Assembly (NCBI GenBank): GCA_934373235.1
Contig: CAKROW010000114.1
Coordinates: 1 to 5,749 of the forward strand
From: an uncultured Blautia sp.
GTDB lineage: Bacteria > Bacillota > Clostridia > Lachnospirales > Lachnospiraceae
Reading direction: 5' to 3'
Length of the DNA: 5,749 nt
Shown here: in pieces, positions 1-5,161 of the stretch
Layout: each line of letters opens with the position of its first letter
How positions within the stretch are numbered: the stretch's first letter is position 1
Notes under the pieces: model-generated
The model's input: only the letters and a program-made list of their open reading frames with translations
Told to the model about the DNA's origin: nothing
Database searches by the model: none
Position numbers and translations under genes: made by a program

Positions 1-71
1 GGTTATTTTCGTTTTAAAAATGAACATCTGTCCCTATAAACATGGTTCAAATGTTTTAATCAGACAAACAT

Positions 72-104
72 CCCCTTGCCGCATAAATACGGCAGGGGGT
101 TTTT
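72..104 (+). terminator. Intrinsic terminator hairpin beyond cooC, best T-tract on plus strand
   Basis: Arms 72-81 and 90-99 pair over 10 bp (one G-U) around an 8-base loop, and five T follow on the plus strand at 100-104. The hairpin begins 6 bases past the cooC stop codon, so it probably also ends the leftward operon. In that direction the 3' tail is only moderately T-rich (ATGTTTGTCTGATT). The better plus-strand tail suggests a convergent gene left of the window, which cannot be seen. Positions 1-71 hold no gene that I can support. Confidence 0.7.
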
Positions 105-105
105 C

Positions 106-876
106 TTATAAATTTAATTTATCAAAAATTTCAAAAGCGGCTTTGCGCATCGCATTATCTTCGGGAAGGGTAACTGTCGGCTTGCCGTCACAATCATATT
201 CGTAAACGGATTCATCCTGCGGCACCACACCGATCAGATCCAGGCCCTGTTTCTGGATTTCCTCCAAAATTCCCGGATTCAGTTCTGCTTTCGGCGCCCG
301 GTTGATGATAAGCCCGACTTTAGAAGGCTTCATTTCGCATTCCCTGATAAGCTGTGCGATCCTGCCTACTGCCTGCACGCCTCTTCTGGAGCAGTCACTT
401 ACCAGAATCGCTGTCTCCATGCTTGGAAGGATTCCTCTGCTGATATGCTCCATTCCGGCTTCATTATCCACTACAAAGTACGGATAATTTTTCTGATATT
501 TTGCAAGCTGAGCCTGAAGCAGGCCATTTACGAAGCAGTAACATCCTTTTCCCTGAGTCCTGCCCATTACAAGAAGATCATAGTCATCTTCTTCTATAAG
601 GGCATCCTCAAAACGGACCTCTGCATAATCCGCCTTGGACATTCCCTTTGGGATCGGGCTTTTCTCTGTCATCTCAGCATGTGCGATCTCCTCACGGACA
701 TCTCCAAGAGTAGTATCAACTTCCACTCCAAGAACCTCATTCAGGTTTGAATTGGCATCTGCATCTACAGCCAGTACAGGTCCTTTTTTCTTCTCACAGA
801 GATACTGGACCAGCATCCCGCATAATGTAGTTTTTCCCACGCCGCCTTTTCCTGCGACTGCAATTACATGTGCCAT
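106..876 (-). CDS. cooC: CooC-type nickel-insertion ATPase for CO dehydrogenase/acetyl-CoA synthase
   Basis: This 256-residue P-loop ATPase belongs to the MinD/ParA-like SIMIBI class. A deviant Walker A, GKGGVGKTT, lies at residues 9-17 with the signature lysine K10, and a DADAN motif is at 38-42. A CxC pair is at C112/C114, matching the position of the metal-binding cysteines that bridge the CooC dimer in the characterised Carboxydothermus enzyme. A DNEAGMEH segment at 137-144 is typical of CooC. Known family members are cytosolic dimers that bind nickel and use ATP to help load it into CODH/ACS. The gene is last in the run after the His-rich gene, cooT and metF. Its ATG (874-876) follows AGGAGGTG at 885-892, which lies inside a 13-bp stem, so translational control is plausible. 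An AcsF-type role (acetyl-CoA synthase rather than CODH) is the main alternative. Confidence 0.9.
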   Translation of the reverse strand: MAHVIAVAGKGGVGKTTLCGMLVQYLCEKKKGPVLAVDADANSNLNEVLGVEVDTTLGDVREEIAHAEMTEKSPIPKGMSKADYAEVRFEDALIEEDDYDLLVMGRTQGKGCYCFVNGLLQAQLAKYQKNYPYFVVDNEAGMEHISRGILPSMETAILVSDCSRRGVQAVGRIAQLIRECEMKPSKVGLIINRAPKAELNPGILEEIQKQGLDLIGVVPQDESVYEYDCDGKPTVTLPEDNAMRKAAFEIFDKLNL

Positions 877-879
877 AAA

Positions 880-992
880 ACGGGCACCTCCTGATTTTGT
901 AAAATCTTATACGCCCGGCGTATATAGGAGGTGCCCGTATATAAAGATACGTTCATATCTGCTTTGTCCAGGCACCTCCGCAATGTGCCGGA
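880..992 (-). promoter_or_regulatory. Structured cooC leader that can sequester the Shine-Dalgarno
   Basis: In minus-strand RNA order there are four segments. A (992-985) pairs with part of B (979-967) in a short hairpin. C (938-926, ACGGGCACCTCCT) pairs perfectly over 13 bp with D (892-880, AGGAGGTGCCCGT), and D contains the cooC Shine-Dalgarno. B carries GGAGGTGCC, the same 9-mer as in D, so B can pair with C instead (979-969 with 937-927, 11 bp including one G-U) and free D. Two hairpins sit between C and D (924-908 and 906-893), and another lies between B and C (960-945). The pairings are read directly from the sequence. The switching role is inference, and I recognise no known riboswitch class. 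Confidence 0.6.
893..924 (-). repeat. Two adjacent palindromes inside the cooC leader stem
   Basis: Positions 908-924 form TATACGCC-C-GGCGTATA, an 8-bp perfect dyad around one base. Positions 893-906 form GATTTT-GT-AAAATC, a 6-bp perfect dyad. With the 880-892/926-938 stem they make a three-way junction whose strands are joined by only one, one and zero unpaired bases. At the DNA level the 17-base dyad could also be an operator. Confidence 0.75.
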
Positions 993-1015
993 AACTGTTA
1001 TTTAATTATTGGTAT

Positions 1016-1948
1016 TTATATAAGAGTTCTGAGACCGGATCTGTCAATGATCTCAGATACATCTTTCCATTTGTTCAGTGCATAAAGATGGATTCCGTCA
1101 ACACCCAGAGCACGATACTCATCGATCTGTCTGATAGTATATTCGATTCCTTCTTCTTTGAAACGTTTTACCTTGTCCTCATAGAACATATCAAACGGTT
1201 TGCCGTCTGCATCTTTTGCTGCAAACGGGTTCGGGAACAGCCAGTTTCTGGAGATCAGTCTGCAAAGCTCACTGTCCATCACACAGCCGTTACGTGAAAG
1301 AGCCATGTTGATGGTTGCTGCCTGATCAAGGATCGGCATAACACCTACATCTACAGGCATCGTAACACCGGCTTCACGGATTGCATCCAGCCAGTATTTG
1401 AACTGTTCCATATCCCAGCAGAGCTGAGTCATGATATAGTCTGCTCCGTTGTCCTGTTTCTGCCTCAGGACTGCGATATCAGCATCAAGGCTGCGGCATG
1501 CGATATGCCCCTCCGGGGAACCGGCTACCGCGATCTCGAATTTGTCGCCAAACTCGTTGCGAACAAATTTCACAAGATCTGTGGCATAGTTAAAATCTCC
1601 GCATGTGGTTGTCTCTCCAAGGGGAATATCTCCACGAAGAGCCAGCATATGGTCAACGCCCTCTTCCAGATACTGCCGGAGCTGTTCCTTGATTCCTTCT
1701 TTTGTATTTTTGATAACTGTAAAATGTGTTACAGGAGTAGTTCCTGCTTTTTTGATCATCTGGCATACTTCTCTGTTGGCGCCAACATTTCCGCCGCCTG
1801 CGCCGTATGTACAGGAAATATACTCCGGTTTATACTTCATAAGGTGGTCGATGGTTCCCGGAAGGTTCTCCATTCCCTTCTGAGTCTTTGGCGGAAAAAC
1901 CTCGAAAGATAATAACATCTTTTCTCTCATTGCCTCTGATAATTTCAT
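1016..1948 (-). CDS. metF: 5,10-methylenetetrahydrofolate reductase (MetF family)
   Basis: This 310-residue TIM-barrel flavoprotein reduces 5,10-methylene-THF to 5-methyl-THF. That product serves the methyl branch of the Wood-Ljungdahl pathway or methionine synthesis. Motifs are the N-terminal SFEVFPPK with E16 at the catalytic glutamate position, TYGAGGG at 47-53, LRGD at 104-107, AGSPEGH at 142-148 and TQLCWD at 174-179. The length is that of the short bacterial form without a regulatory domain. The ATG at 1946-1948 was chosen because GGAGG (1957-1961) lies 8 bases upstream. A longer GTG reading from 1963 would begin inside that Shine-Dalgarno. The zinc-containing partner MetV of acetogens is not in the window. 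Lying between cooT and cooC suggests service in acetyl-CoA synthesis, although a biosynthetic role is not excluded. Confidence 0.93.
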   Translation of the reverse strand: MKLSEAMREKMLLSFEVFPPKTQKGMENLPGTIDHLMKYKPEYISCTYGAGGGNVGANREVCQMIKKAGTTPVTHFTVIKNTKEGIKEQLRQYLEEGVDHMLALRGDIPLGETTTCGDFNYATDLVKFVRNEFGDKFEIAVAGSPEGHIACRSLDADIAVLRQKQDNGADYIMTQLCWDMEQFKYWLDAIREAGVTMPVDVGVMPILDQAATINMALSRNGCVMDSELCRLISRNWLFPNPFAAKDADGKPFDMFYEDKVKRFKEEGIEYTIRQIDEYRALGVDGIHLYALNKWKDVSEIIDRSGLRTLI

Positions 1949-1980
1949 TGATAATACCTCCACGTCTATTTCATTATCAA
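1948..1980 (-). promoter_or_regulatory. metF ribosome binding site within a small inverted repeat
   Basis: GGAGG at 1957-1961 sets the metF start at 1948. It lies in the 17-base loop between two perfect 8-base arms, 1973-1980 and 1948-1955 (TTGATAAT/ATTATCAA), the latter reaching the first base of the start codon. The stem is all weak pairs except one, so it may be incidental. Confidence 0.5.
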
Positions 1981-2048
1981 GCTCCGGTATGATATCAGAA
2001 CTCTGAAATTTCTGTCAGCTATTAAATTTTGTAAATCAGATTGCTGTA

Positions 2049-2231
2049 TTATTCACAGCTCAGCTTCACAATGCTGTTGGCCAGGTCAACCATGAGGATG
2101 GTTCCTTCTACCACTCTTTCATCACCCATGATATCCCAAAGGATTATCTTATTCCCCTCTGCATCGATCCGGCTCACATTCTTAAAGATCACGGAATCAT
2201 CATTCTCTTTATATACAGTTGCAAGACACAT
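2049..2231 (-). CDS. cooT: CooT family nickel-binding protein
   Basis: This 60-residue protein begins MCLATVYKEN and ends in IVKLSCE. The size, the Met-Cys start and the small beta-rich composition match the CooT family. In Rhodospirillum rubrum CooT, a dimer binds nickel through Cys2 and is linked to CODH maturation. A longer reading from 2261 would add ten residues (MPDSRNGGTD) and bury that cysteine. The ATG at 2229-2231 has GGAGGG (2238-2243) six bases upstream, so the short form is the real one. The gene follows the His-rich gene by 48 bases and precedes metF by 100 bases on the same strand, consistent with one transcript. The exact role of CooT homologues in anaerobic Firmicutes is less certain than that of CooC. 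Confidence 0.88.
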   Translation of the reverse strand: MCLATVYKENDDSVIFKNVSRIDAEGNKIILWDIMGDERVVEGTILMVDLANSIVKLSCE

Positions 2232-2237
2232 ATCTGT

Positions 2238-2243
2238 CCCTCC
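2238..2243 (-). promoter_or_regulatory. Shine-Dalgarno deciding the cooT start
   Basis: GGAGGG on the minus strand lies six bases before the ATG at 2229-2231. It selects the Met-Cys start needed for the family's N-terminal cysteine ligand. Confidence 0.85.
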
Positions 2244-2279
2244 ATTTCTGCTGTCCGGCATATGTCCTGTTGTATCCGG

Positions 2280-2669
2280 TTATTTCAGTTCTTCCTTCAC
2301 AAGAGTAAGTGCCAGACCCAGACGCATGTTTCCTTTCTGGAAATCAGCAACACTCTCCTTGATGGTCTTTGCTGCTGTGTCCATTCCAAGCTTCTGAAGA
2401 TTATCTGCCATCTGGTCAAGCTCTGCTGCATGATGCTCATTATGCTGAAGCATATAAGTCAGAAGCGCTACGGTCTCATTCTTACAGTCTCCACCGTTAC
2501 AGGAGCCACAGTCGGAACCATGTGTATGGCAGTGGCTGTCTCCCTCGGCATGGCTGTGGGAATGGCTGTGTGTCACTCCGTTATCATGTGTATGCTCATG
2601 TGTATGTTCATGGCTGTCAGCATGTCCGTGCTGTACAAGATTGCCATTCTCATCTTTGATCAAATGCAT
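2280..2669 (-). CDS. His/Cys-rich putative metal-binding (nickel) protein
   Basis: This 129-residue protein has two parts. Residues 14-50 contain 14 histidines, mostly in HxH steps (for example HEHTHEHTH and THSHSHSH). Four cysteines follow at 47, 54, 57 and 62, three of them in CGSCNGGDC. The C-terminal part (about 63-129) is predicted helical and starts with KNETVALLTYMLQHNEHH, adding three histidines at 76, 79 and 80. No signal peptide or membrane segment is visible, so it is probably cytosolic. The composition indicates binding of nickel, zinc or cobalt. Position directly before cooT in a cooT-metF-cooC run suggests nickel storage or delivery, a part played in R. rubrum by the unrelated His-rich CooJ. 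The ATG at 2667-2669 was preferred over 2684 because AAAGGAG (2675-2681) lies just upstream of it. I do not assign a family name. Confidence 0.85.
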   Translation of the reverse strand: MHLIKDENGNLVQHGHADSHEHTHEHTHDNGVTHSHSHSHAEGDSHCHTHGSDCGSCNGGDCKNETVALLTYMLQHNEHHAAELDQMADNLQKLGMDTAAKTIKESVADFQKGNMRLGLALTLVKEELK

Positions 2670-2684
2670 AAATGCTCCTTTCAT

Positions 2685-2703
2685 GTACCCGTATCCCGGG
2701 CAC
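2685..2703 (-). promoter_or_regulatory. Leader hairpin upstream of the His-rich gene
   Basis: On the minus strand GTGCCCG (2703-2697) pairs with CGGGTAC (2691-2685) over 7 bp with one G-U and a 5-base loop. It lies a few bases before the Shine-Dalgarno of the His-rich gene. It includes AGGTGCCCG (2697-2705), also present in the cooC leader. Confidence 0.45.
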
Positions 2704-2733
2704 CTTTATGACAAGAATTTATCAATTAATCTC

Positions 2734-2762
2734 ATTATACATCTTTTCAGTTCTGTTAGCAA
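2734..2762 (-). promoter_or_regulatory. Sigma-A type promoter of the His-rich gene/cooT/metF/cooC run
   Basis: On the minus strand the -35 box is TTGCTA (2757-2762) and the -10 box is TATAAT (2734-2739). The spacer is 17 bases and TG immediately precedes the -10 box. Transcription should start near 2727, giving a leader of about 58 bases before the ATG at 2669. No clear promoter was seen in the downstream gaps, so this one probably drives all four genes. Confidence 0.75.
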
Positions 2763-2976
2763 GGAATTTATTATAAAAATTCACTAAATCCAGGATTGTT
2801 TTTGGCATATTTTTTAAAACAGTTTGACAGTAAATTAACCCATTTGTCCGTTTTTTAACAGCATTGACTAATTTCAAACAAACTAATTTGTATATTGTTA
2901 CGATATTTTTCTGCAAATTCAGCTGCAAGCTTTATCACTTTTGTAATATATTTGAGGTGAATCTTTCATATTTTTA

Positions 2977-2985
2977 TGCTATAAT
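2977..2985 (+). promoter_or_regulatory. Extended -10 promoter of the aldo/keto reductase gene
   Basis: TGCTATAAT gives a perfect TATAAT at 2980-2985 preceded by TG at 2977-2978. No good -35 box lies at 16-18 bases (TTGAGG at 2952-2957 is 22 bases away), so this would work as an extended -10 promoter. The predicted RNA start near 2992 leaves a leader of about 40 bases. Confidence 0.6.
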
Positions 2986-3015
2986 TTCCAAAGTACGGTA
3001 AAACAGTATGATTGC

Positions 3016-3022
3016 AAGGAGG
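3016..3022 (+). promoter_or_regulatory. Shine-Dalgarno deciding the aldo/keto reductase start
   Basis: AAGGAGG ends one base before an ATG (3024), which is too close for initiation. It lies seven bases before a TTG (3030), which is the usual spacing. The TTG is therefore preferred. Confidence 0.65.
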
Positions 3023-3029
3023 AATGAAT

Positions 3030-3857
3030 TTGAGAGAGACTGTTTTTCTGAATAACGACAGAGAAATGCCCCTTCTGGGTCTGGGTGTATATAAGCTTGC
3101 CGACAATGCAGAAGCAGAGAGCGCTGTGACAGCCGCCGTTTCTGCCGGATACCGCATGATCGACACAGCATCTGTATATAAAAATGAAGAAAGTGTAGGC
3201 AAAGGGATCGCCAGATGCAAAATTCCCCGCAAGGAACTTTTTATCACCAGCAAGATCTGGAACACAGCCCAGCGCCTGGGTGATGTGCAGGGTGCTTTTA
3301 TGCGAAGCCTTGACCGCCTGAAGTTAGATTATGTTGATCTTTATCTTGTACACTGGCCGGTTCCCGGATGTTATCTCAACACCTGGCAGGAACTTGAAAA
3401 AATCTTGGAAACAGGACGGGCTCTCAGCATCGGTGTCAGTAATTTTCAGATACATCATCTTGAAGAGCTTAAGAAAGTATCCGGTATTGTGCCTGCTGTC
3501 AATCAGATTGAATGTCACCCGTTATGCTATCCGTCCGAGCTGATCGAATATTGTAAAGACGAGGGCATTCAGGTTCAGGCCTATGCACCTTTGGGCAGAG
3601 GTGCATACTTTGATAACGACATCATGTGTGTTCTTGCCACAAAGTATGCAAAGACCCCGGCGCAGATCGGTCTCCGTTGGGCAGTACAGAAGGGCATCTC
3701 CGTAATTCCCAAGTCCTCAGATCCCGCCCATATCCGAAGCAATGGCGATATATGGAGTTTCGAGATCGAGGAGGAGGACATGGCTATTATCGACACACTG
3801 AACCAGGATCTCCACACCTCCCATGTGCCTGAAGATCTCCGGAATGTACAGTTTTAA
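3030..3857 (+). CDS. Aldo/keto reductase (NADPH-dependent, AKR5-like)
   Basis: This 275-residue cytosolic TIM-barrel oxidoreductase would reduce aldehydes or ketones with NADPH. The whole catalytic tetrad is visible: D45 in GYRMIDTASVY, Y50, K75 in ITSKIW and H108 in LYLVHWP. The family motifs GVSNF and NQIECHP follow. Near the C-terminus IPKSSDPAHIRSN (226-238) is the segment that grips the 2'-phosphate of NADPH. The length fits the small bacterial group of glyoxal and 2,5-diketogluconate reductases. The substrate cannot be told from sequence. The start is taken as TTG 3030 from Shine-Dalgarno spacing; ATG 3024 would add two residues. The gene stands alone with its own promoter and terminator and diverges from the nickel-protein operon, so no functional link to it is implied. 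Confidence 0.92.
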   Translation: MRETVFLNNDREMPLLGLGVYKLADNAEAESAVTAAVSAGYRMIDTASVYKNEESVGKGIARCKIPRKELFITSKIWNTAQRLGDVQGAFMRSLDRLKLDYVDLYLVHWPVPGCYLNTWQELEKILETGRALSIGVSNFQIHHLEELKKVSGIVPAVNQIECHPLCYPSELIEYCKDEGIQVQAYAPLGRGAYFDNDIMCVLATKYAKTPAQIGLRWAVQKGISVIPKSSDPAHIRSNGDIWSFEIEEEDMAIIDTLNQDLHTSHVPEDLRNVQF

Positions 3858-3877
3858 ATCCTGTTACATAATAAGAA

Positions 3878-3924
3878 AGAATCCTGCTTGCAGGATTCTC
3901 CGCCTGCGGCGGATCGCTTCAGCG
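3878..3924. repeat. Cluster of three compact palindromes after the aldo/keto reductase
   Basis: Three perfect inverted repeats follow closely: 3878-3887/3890-3899 (AGAATCCTGC, 10-bp arms, 2-base centre), 3900-3904/3908-3912 (CCGCC/GGCGG) and 3915-3918/3921-3924 (CGCT/AGCG). GGATT at 3893-3897 can also pair with AATCC at 3929-3933 to enclose the two smaller hairpins. On the minus strand the first hairpin is followed by TTTCTTATT and could act as a weak terminator. Confidence 0.7.
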
Positions 3925-3933
3925 GCATAATCC

Positions 3934-3972
3934 CTCTCCGACACAGCGCTATCCTGCCCGGAGAGCTTTTTT
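3934..3972 (+). terminator. Intrinsic terminator for the aldo/keto reductase
   Basis: CTCTCCG (3934-3940) pairs with CGGAGAG (3959-3965), and TTTTTT follows at 3967-3972. The loop is rather long (18 bases). Together with the preceding hairpins it closes the aldo/keto reductase transcript. Confidence 0.65.
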
Positions 3973-4008
3973 ATGTCATTGGAACATTACGGAGCAATTT
4001 CCTATGGC

Positions 4009-4054
4009 ATAAAATATACGCCTTCGGCACGGATGCCGAAGGCGTATATTTTAT
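4009..4054. terminator. Bidirectional terminator between converging aldo/keto reductase and gpsA
   Basis: Two perfect 21-base arms, 4009-4029 and 4034-4054, flank the loop CGGA. The GC-rich core is ACGCCTTCGGCA and the outer parts are A/T-rich, giving a U-run on either strand. It starts 16 bases past the gpsA stop and serves as its main terminator. It can also stop rightward read-through from the aldo/keto reductase. Confidence 0.9.
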
Positions 4055-4070
4055 TTACATATCATTTCAT

Positions 4071-5081
4071 TTATTCCCACGGAAGCATGGAAGCTTCTAC
4101 CTTTTTGTCCCGGAGCATCAGGTCCATCACTGCTTCTGCAGCAGATTTCCCCTCAAAAAGGACATGGTTCACTTCTGTGACCACCGGCATTTCCACCTCA
4201 TATTTCTCAGCCAGTTCTCTGGCTGCCCTGGCAGAATAAACACCTTCCACCACCATCTTTACCTCTTTCATGGCCTCTTCCATGGTTTTGCCCTGGCCTA
4301 TAAGATATCCGGCCTTACGGTTGCGGCTGTGGATACTGGCACAGGTGACGATCAGGTCTCCCATTCCGGAAAGCCCATAGAACGTCTCTCTTTTGGCTCC
4401 CATTTTTTCTCCAAGACGGGCGATCTCCGCAATTCCCCTGGTGATCAGTGCTGCCTTTGTATTGTCACCGTATCCAAGTCCGTCTGCAATTCCGGCCGCA
4501 AGAGCGATAACATTTTTGAGGGAACCTCCAAGCTCCACGCCAAGCATGTCCGGTGTGGTATACACCCGAAATACAGGGCTCATGAAAATGCTCTGAAGAT
4601 ACTCTGCAGTTTCTCTTGTACCAGCGCTTACCACACAGGTTGTGGGAATTCCCTTTCCGACTTCTTCCGCATGGCTCGGACCCGAAAGCACAGCTACATC
4701 TGCCTGGGGAATTTCCTCTTCAACGATATCGCTGAGCGTCATCAGTGTCTTTTCTTCCACTCCCTTGGCTACATTTACGATCTTCTGCCCTTCCCGGACA
4801 AAAGGTGCCATCCGTGAAGCGGTACTTCTGGTAAAAGGAGAAGGTACGGCAAGAACTGCCACATCAGCCTCCCTTAAGGCGCGCTCCAGATCAGCGGTGA
4901 TCTCAATCTCCTCTGCCAGTCTCACTCCCGGAAGCTTGGATGTCTGCTCTCTCTTTTCACGAAGCATGGACACCTCCTCTGTAAGTGCCGACCACAGAAG
5001 CACCTGGTGGCCATTATTATAAAGAAGGACTGCCAGTGCTGTTCCCCAGCTCCCGGCGCCCAGAATACTGATTTTTGCCAT
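4071..5081 (-). CDS. gpsA: Glycerol-3-phosphate dehydrogenase [NAD(P)+]
   Basis: This 336-residue enzyme reduces dihydroxyacetone phosphate to sn-glycerol-3-phosphate, the backbone precursor of phospholipids. The N-terminal Rossmann motif is ILGAGSWGTALA (G8, G10, G13). NVAKG places the active-site lysine K106, and VLSGPSHAEE follows at 131-140. The C-terminal helical domain has GGSLKNV with catalytic K189, GDNTKAAL at 205-212, GLSGMGDL at 236-243 and SRNR at 252-255. The length is normal and no key residue is missing. The ATG at 5079-5081 has AGGAGG (5090-5095) eight bases upstream. It lies 80 bases after plsY on the same strand, and plsY uses its product, so the two are very likely co-transcribed. 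The enzyme is expected to be cytosolic. Confidence 0.97.
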   Translation of the reverse strand: MAKISILGAGSWGTALAVLLYNNGHQVLLWSALTEEVSMLREKREQTSKLPGVRLAEEIEITADLERALREADVAVLAVPSPFTRSTASRMAPFVREGQKIVNVAKGVEEKTLMTLSDIVEEEIPQADVAVLSGPSHAEEVGKGIPTTCVVSAGTRETAEYLQSIFMSPVFRVYTTPDMLGVELGGSLKNVIALAAGIADGLGYGDNTKAALITRGIAEIARLGEKMGAKRETFYGLSGMGDLIVTCASIHSRNRKAGYLIGQGKTMEEAMKEVKMVVEGVYSARAARELAEKYEVEMPVVTEVNHVLFEGKSAAEAVMDLMLRDKKVEASMLPWE

Positions 5082-5161
5082 TGATCTTTCCTCCTGTCAT
5101 TTCAATTTATGTCTGTCAATGTCTCTTTGTTCCTAACTGCCAGCTATCCCTGCAGCTATAT

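Larger units (their letters stand above)
2670..3029. other. Divergent AT-rich intergenic region
   Basis: This 360-base gap separates the His-rich gene (leftward) from the aldo/keto reductase (rightward). It holds the minus-strand promoter and leader hairpin, and a likely plus-strand promoter near 2977-2985. It also has an 8-base direct repeat ACTAATTT at 2867-2874 and 2882-2889. The rest (about 2763-2860 and 2890-2950) shows no supportable gene or strong hairpin. Confidence 0.6.

Noticed and set aside
967..992. Hairpin after metF as its terminator
   Set aside because: No U-run follows it on the minus strand, and its GGAGGTGCC arm fits the cooC leader architecture better.
877..1015. NiCo (czcD) riboswitch as an explanation for the cooC leader
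   Set aside because: That class is a four-way junction with particular conserved G-rich strands that I do not see; this leader forms a three-way junction.
635..1297. 220-codon plus-strand reading frame
   Set aside because: It is antisense to cooC and metF and crosses the structured spacer; the minus-strand products are clearly real.
1990..2012. Short palindromes TGATATCA, TCAGA-AC-TCTGA and GAAATTTC in the cooT-metF gap
   Set aside because: They are overlapping small dyads without a T-tract or spacing typical of a terminator or NikR site; too weak to call.
2262..2711. Plus-strand frame rich in Met/Val/Cys that looks membrane-like
   Set aside because: It is the antisense of the His-rich gene. 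His codons (CAT/CAC) read as Met/Val on the other strand, which explains the apparent hydrophobicity.
2722..2928. 68-codon minus-strand frame upstream of the His-rich gene
   Set aside because: It starts at a TTG without a Shine-Dalgarno, has AT-driven composition, and overlaps the -35/-10 boxes at 2734-2762.
3888..4817. Long 309-codon plus-strand reading frame
   Set aside because: It runs antisense through gpsA, whose motifs are complete, and through the bidirectional terminator. Its translation shows no recognisable motif.
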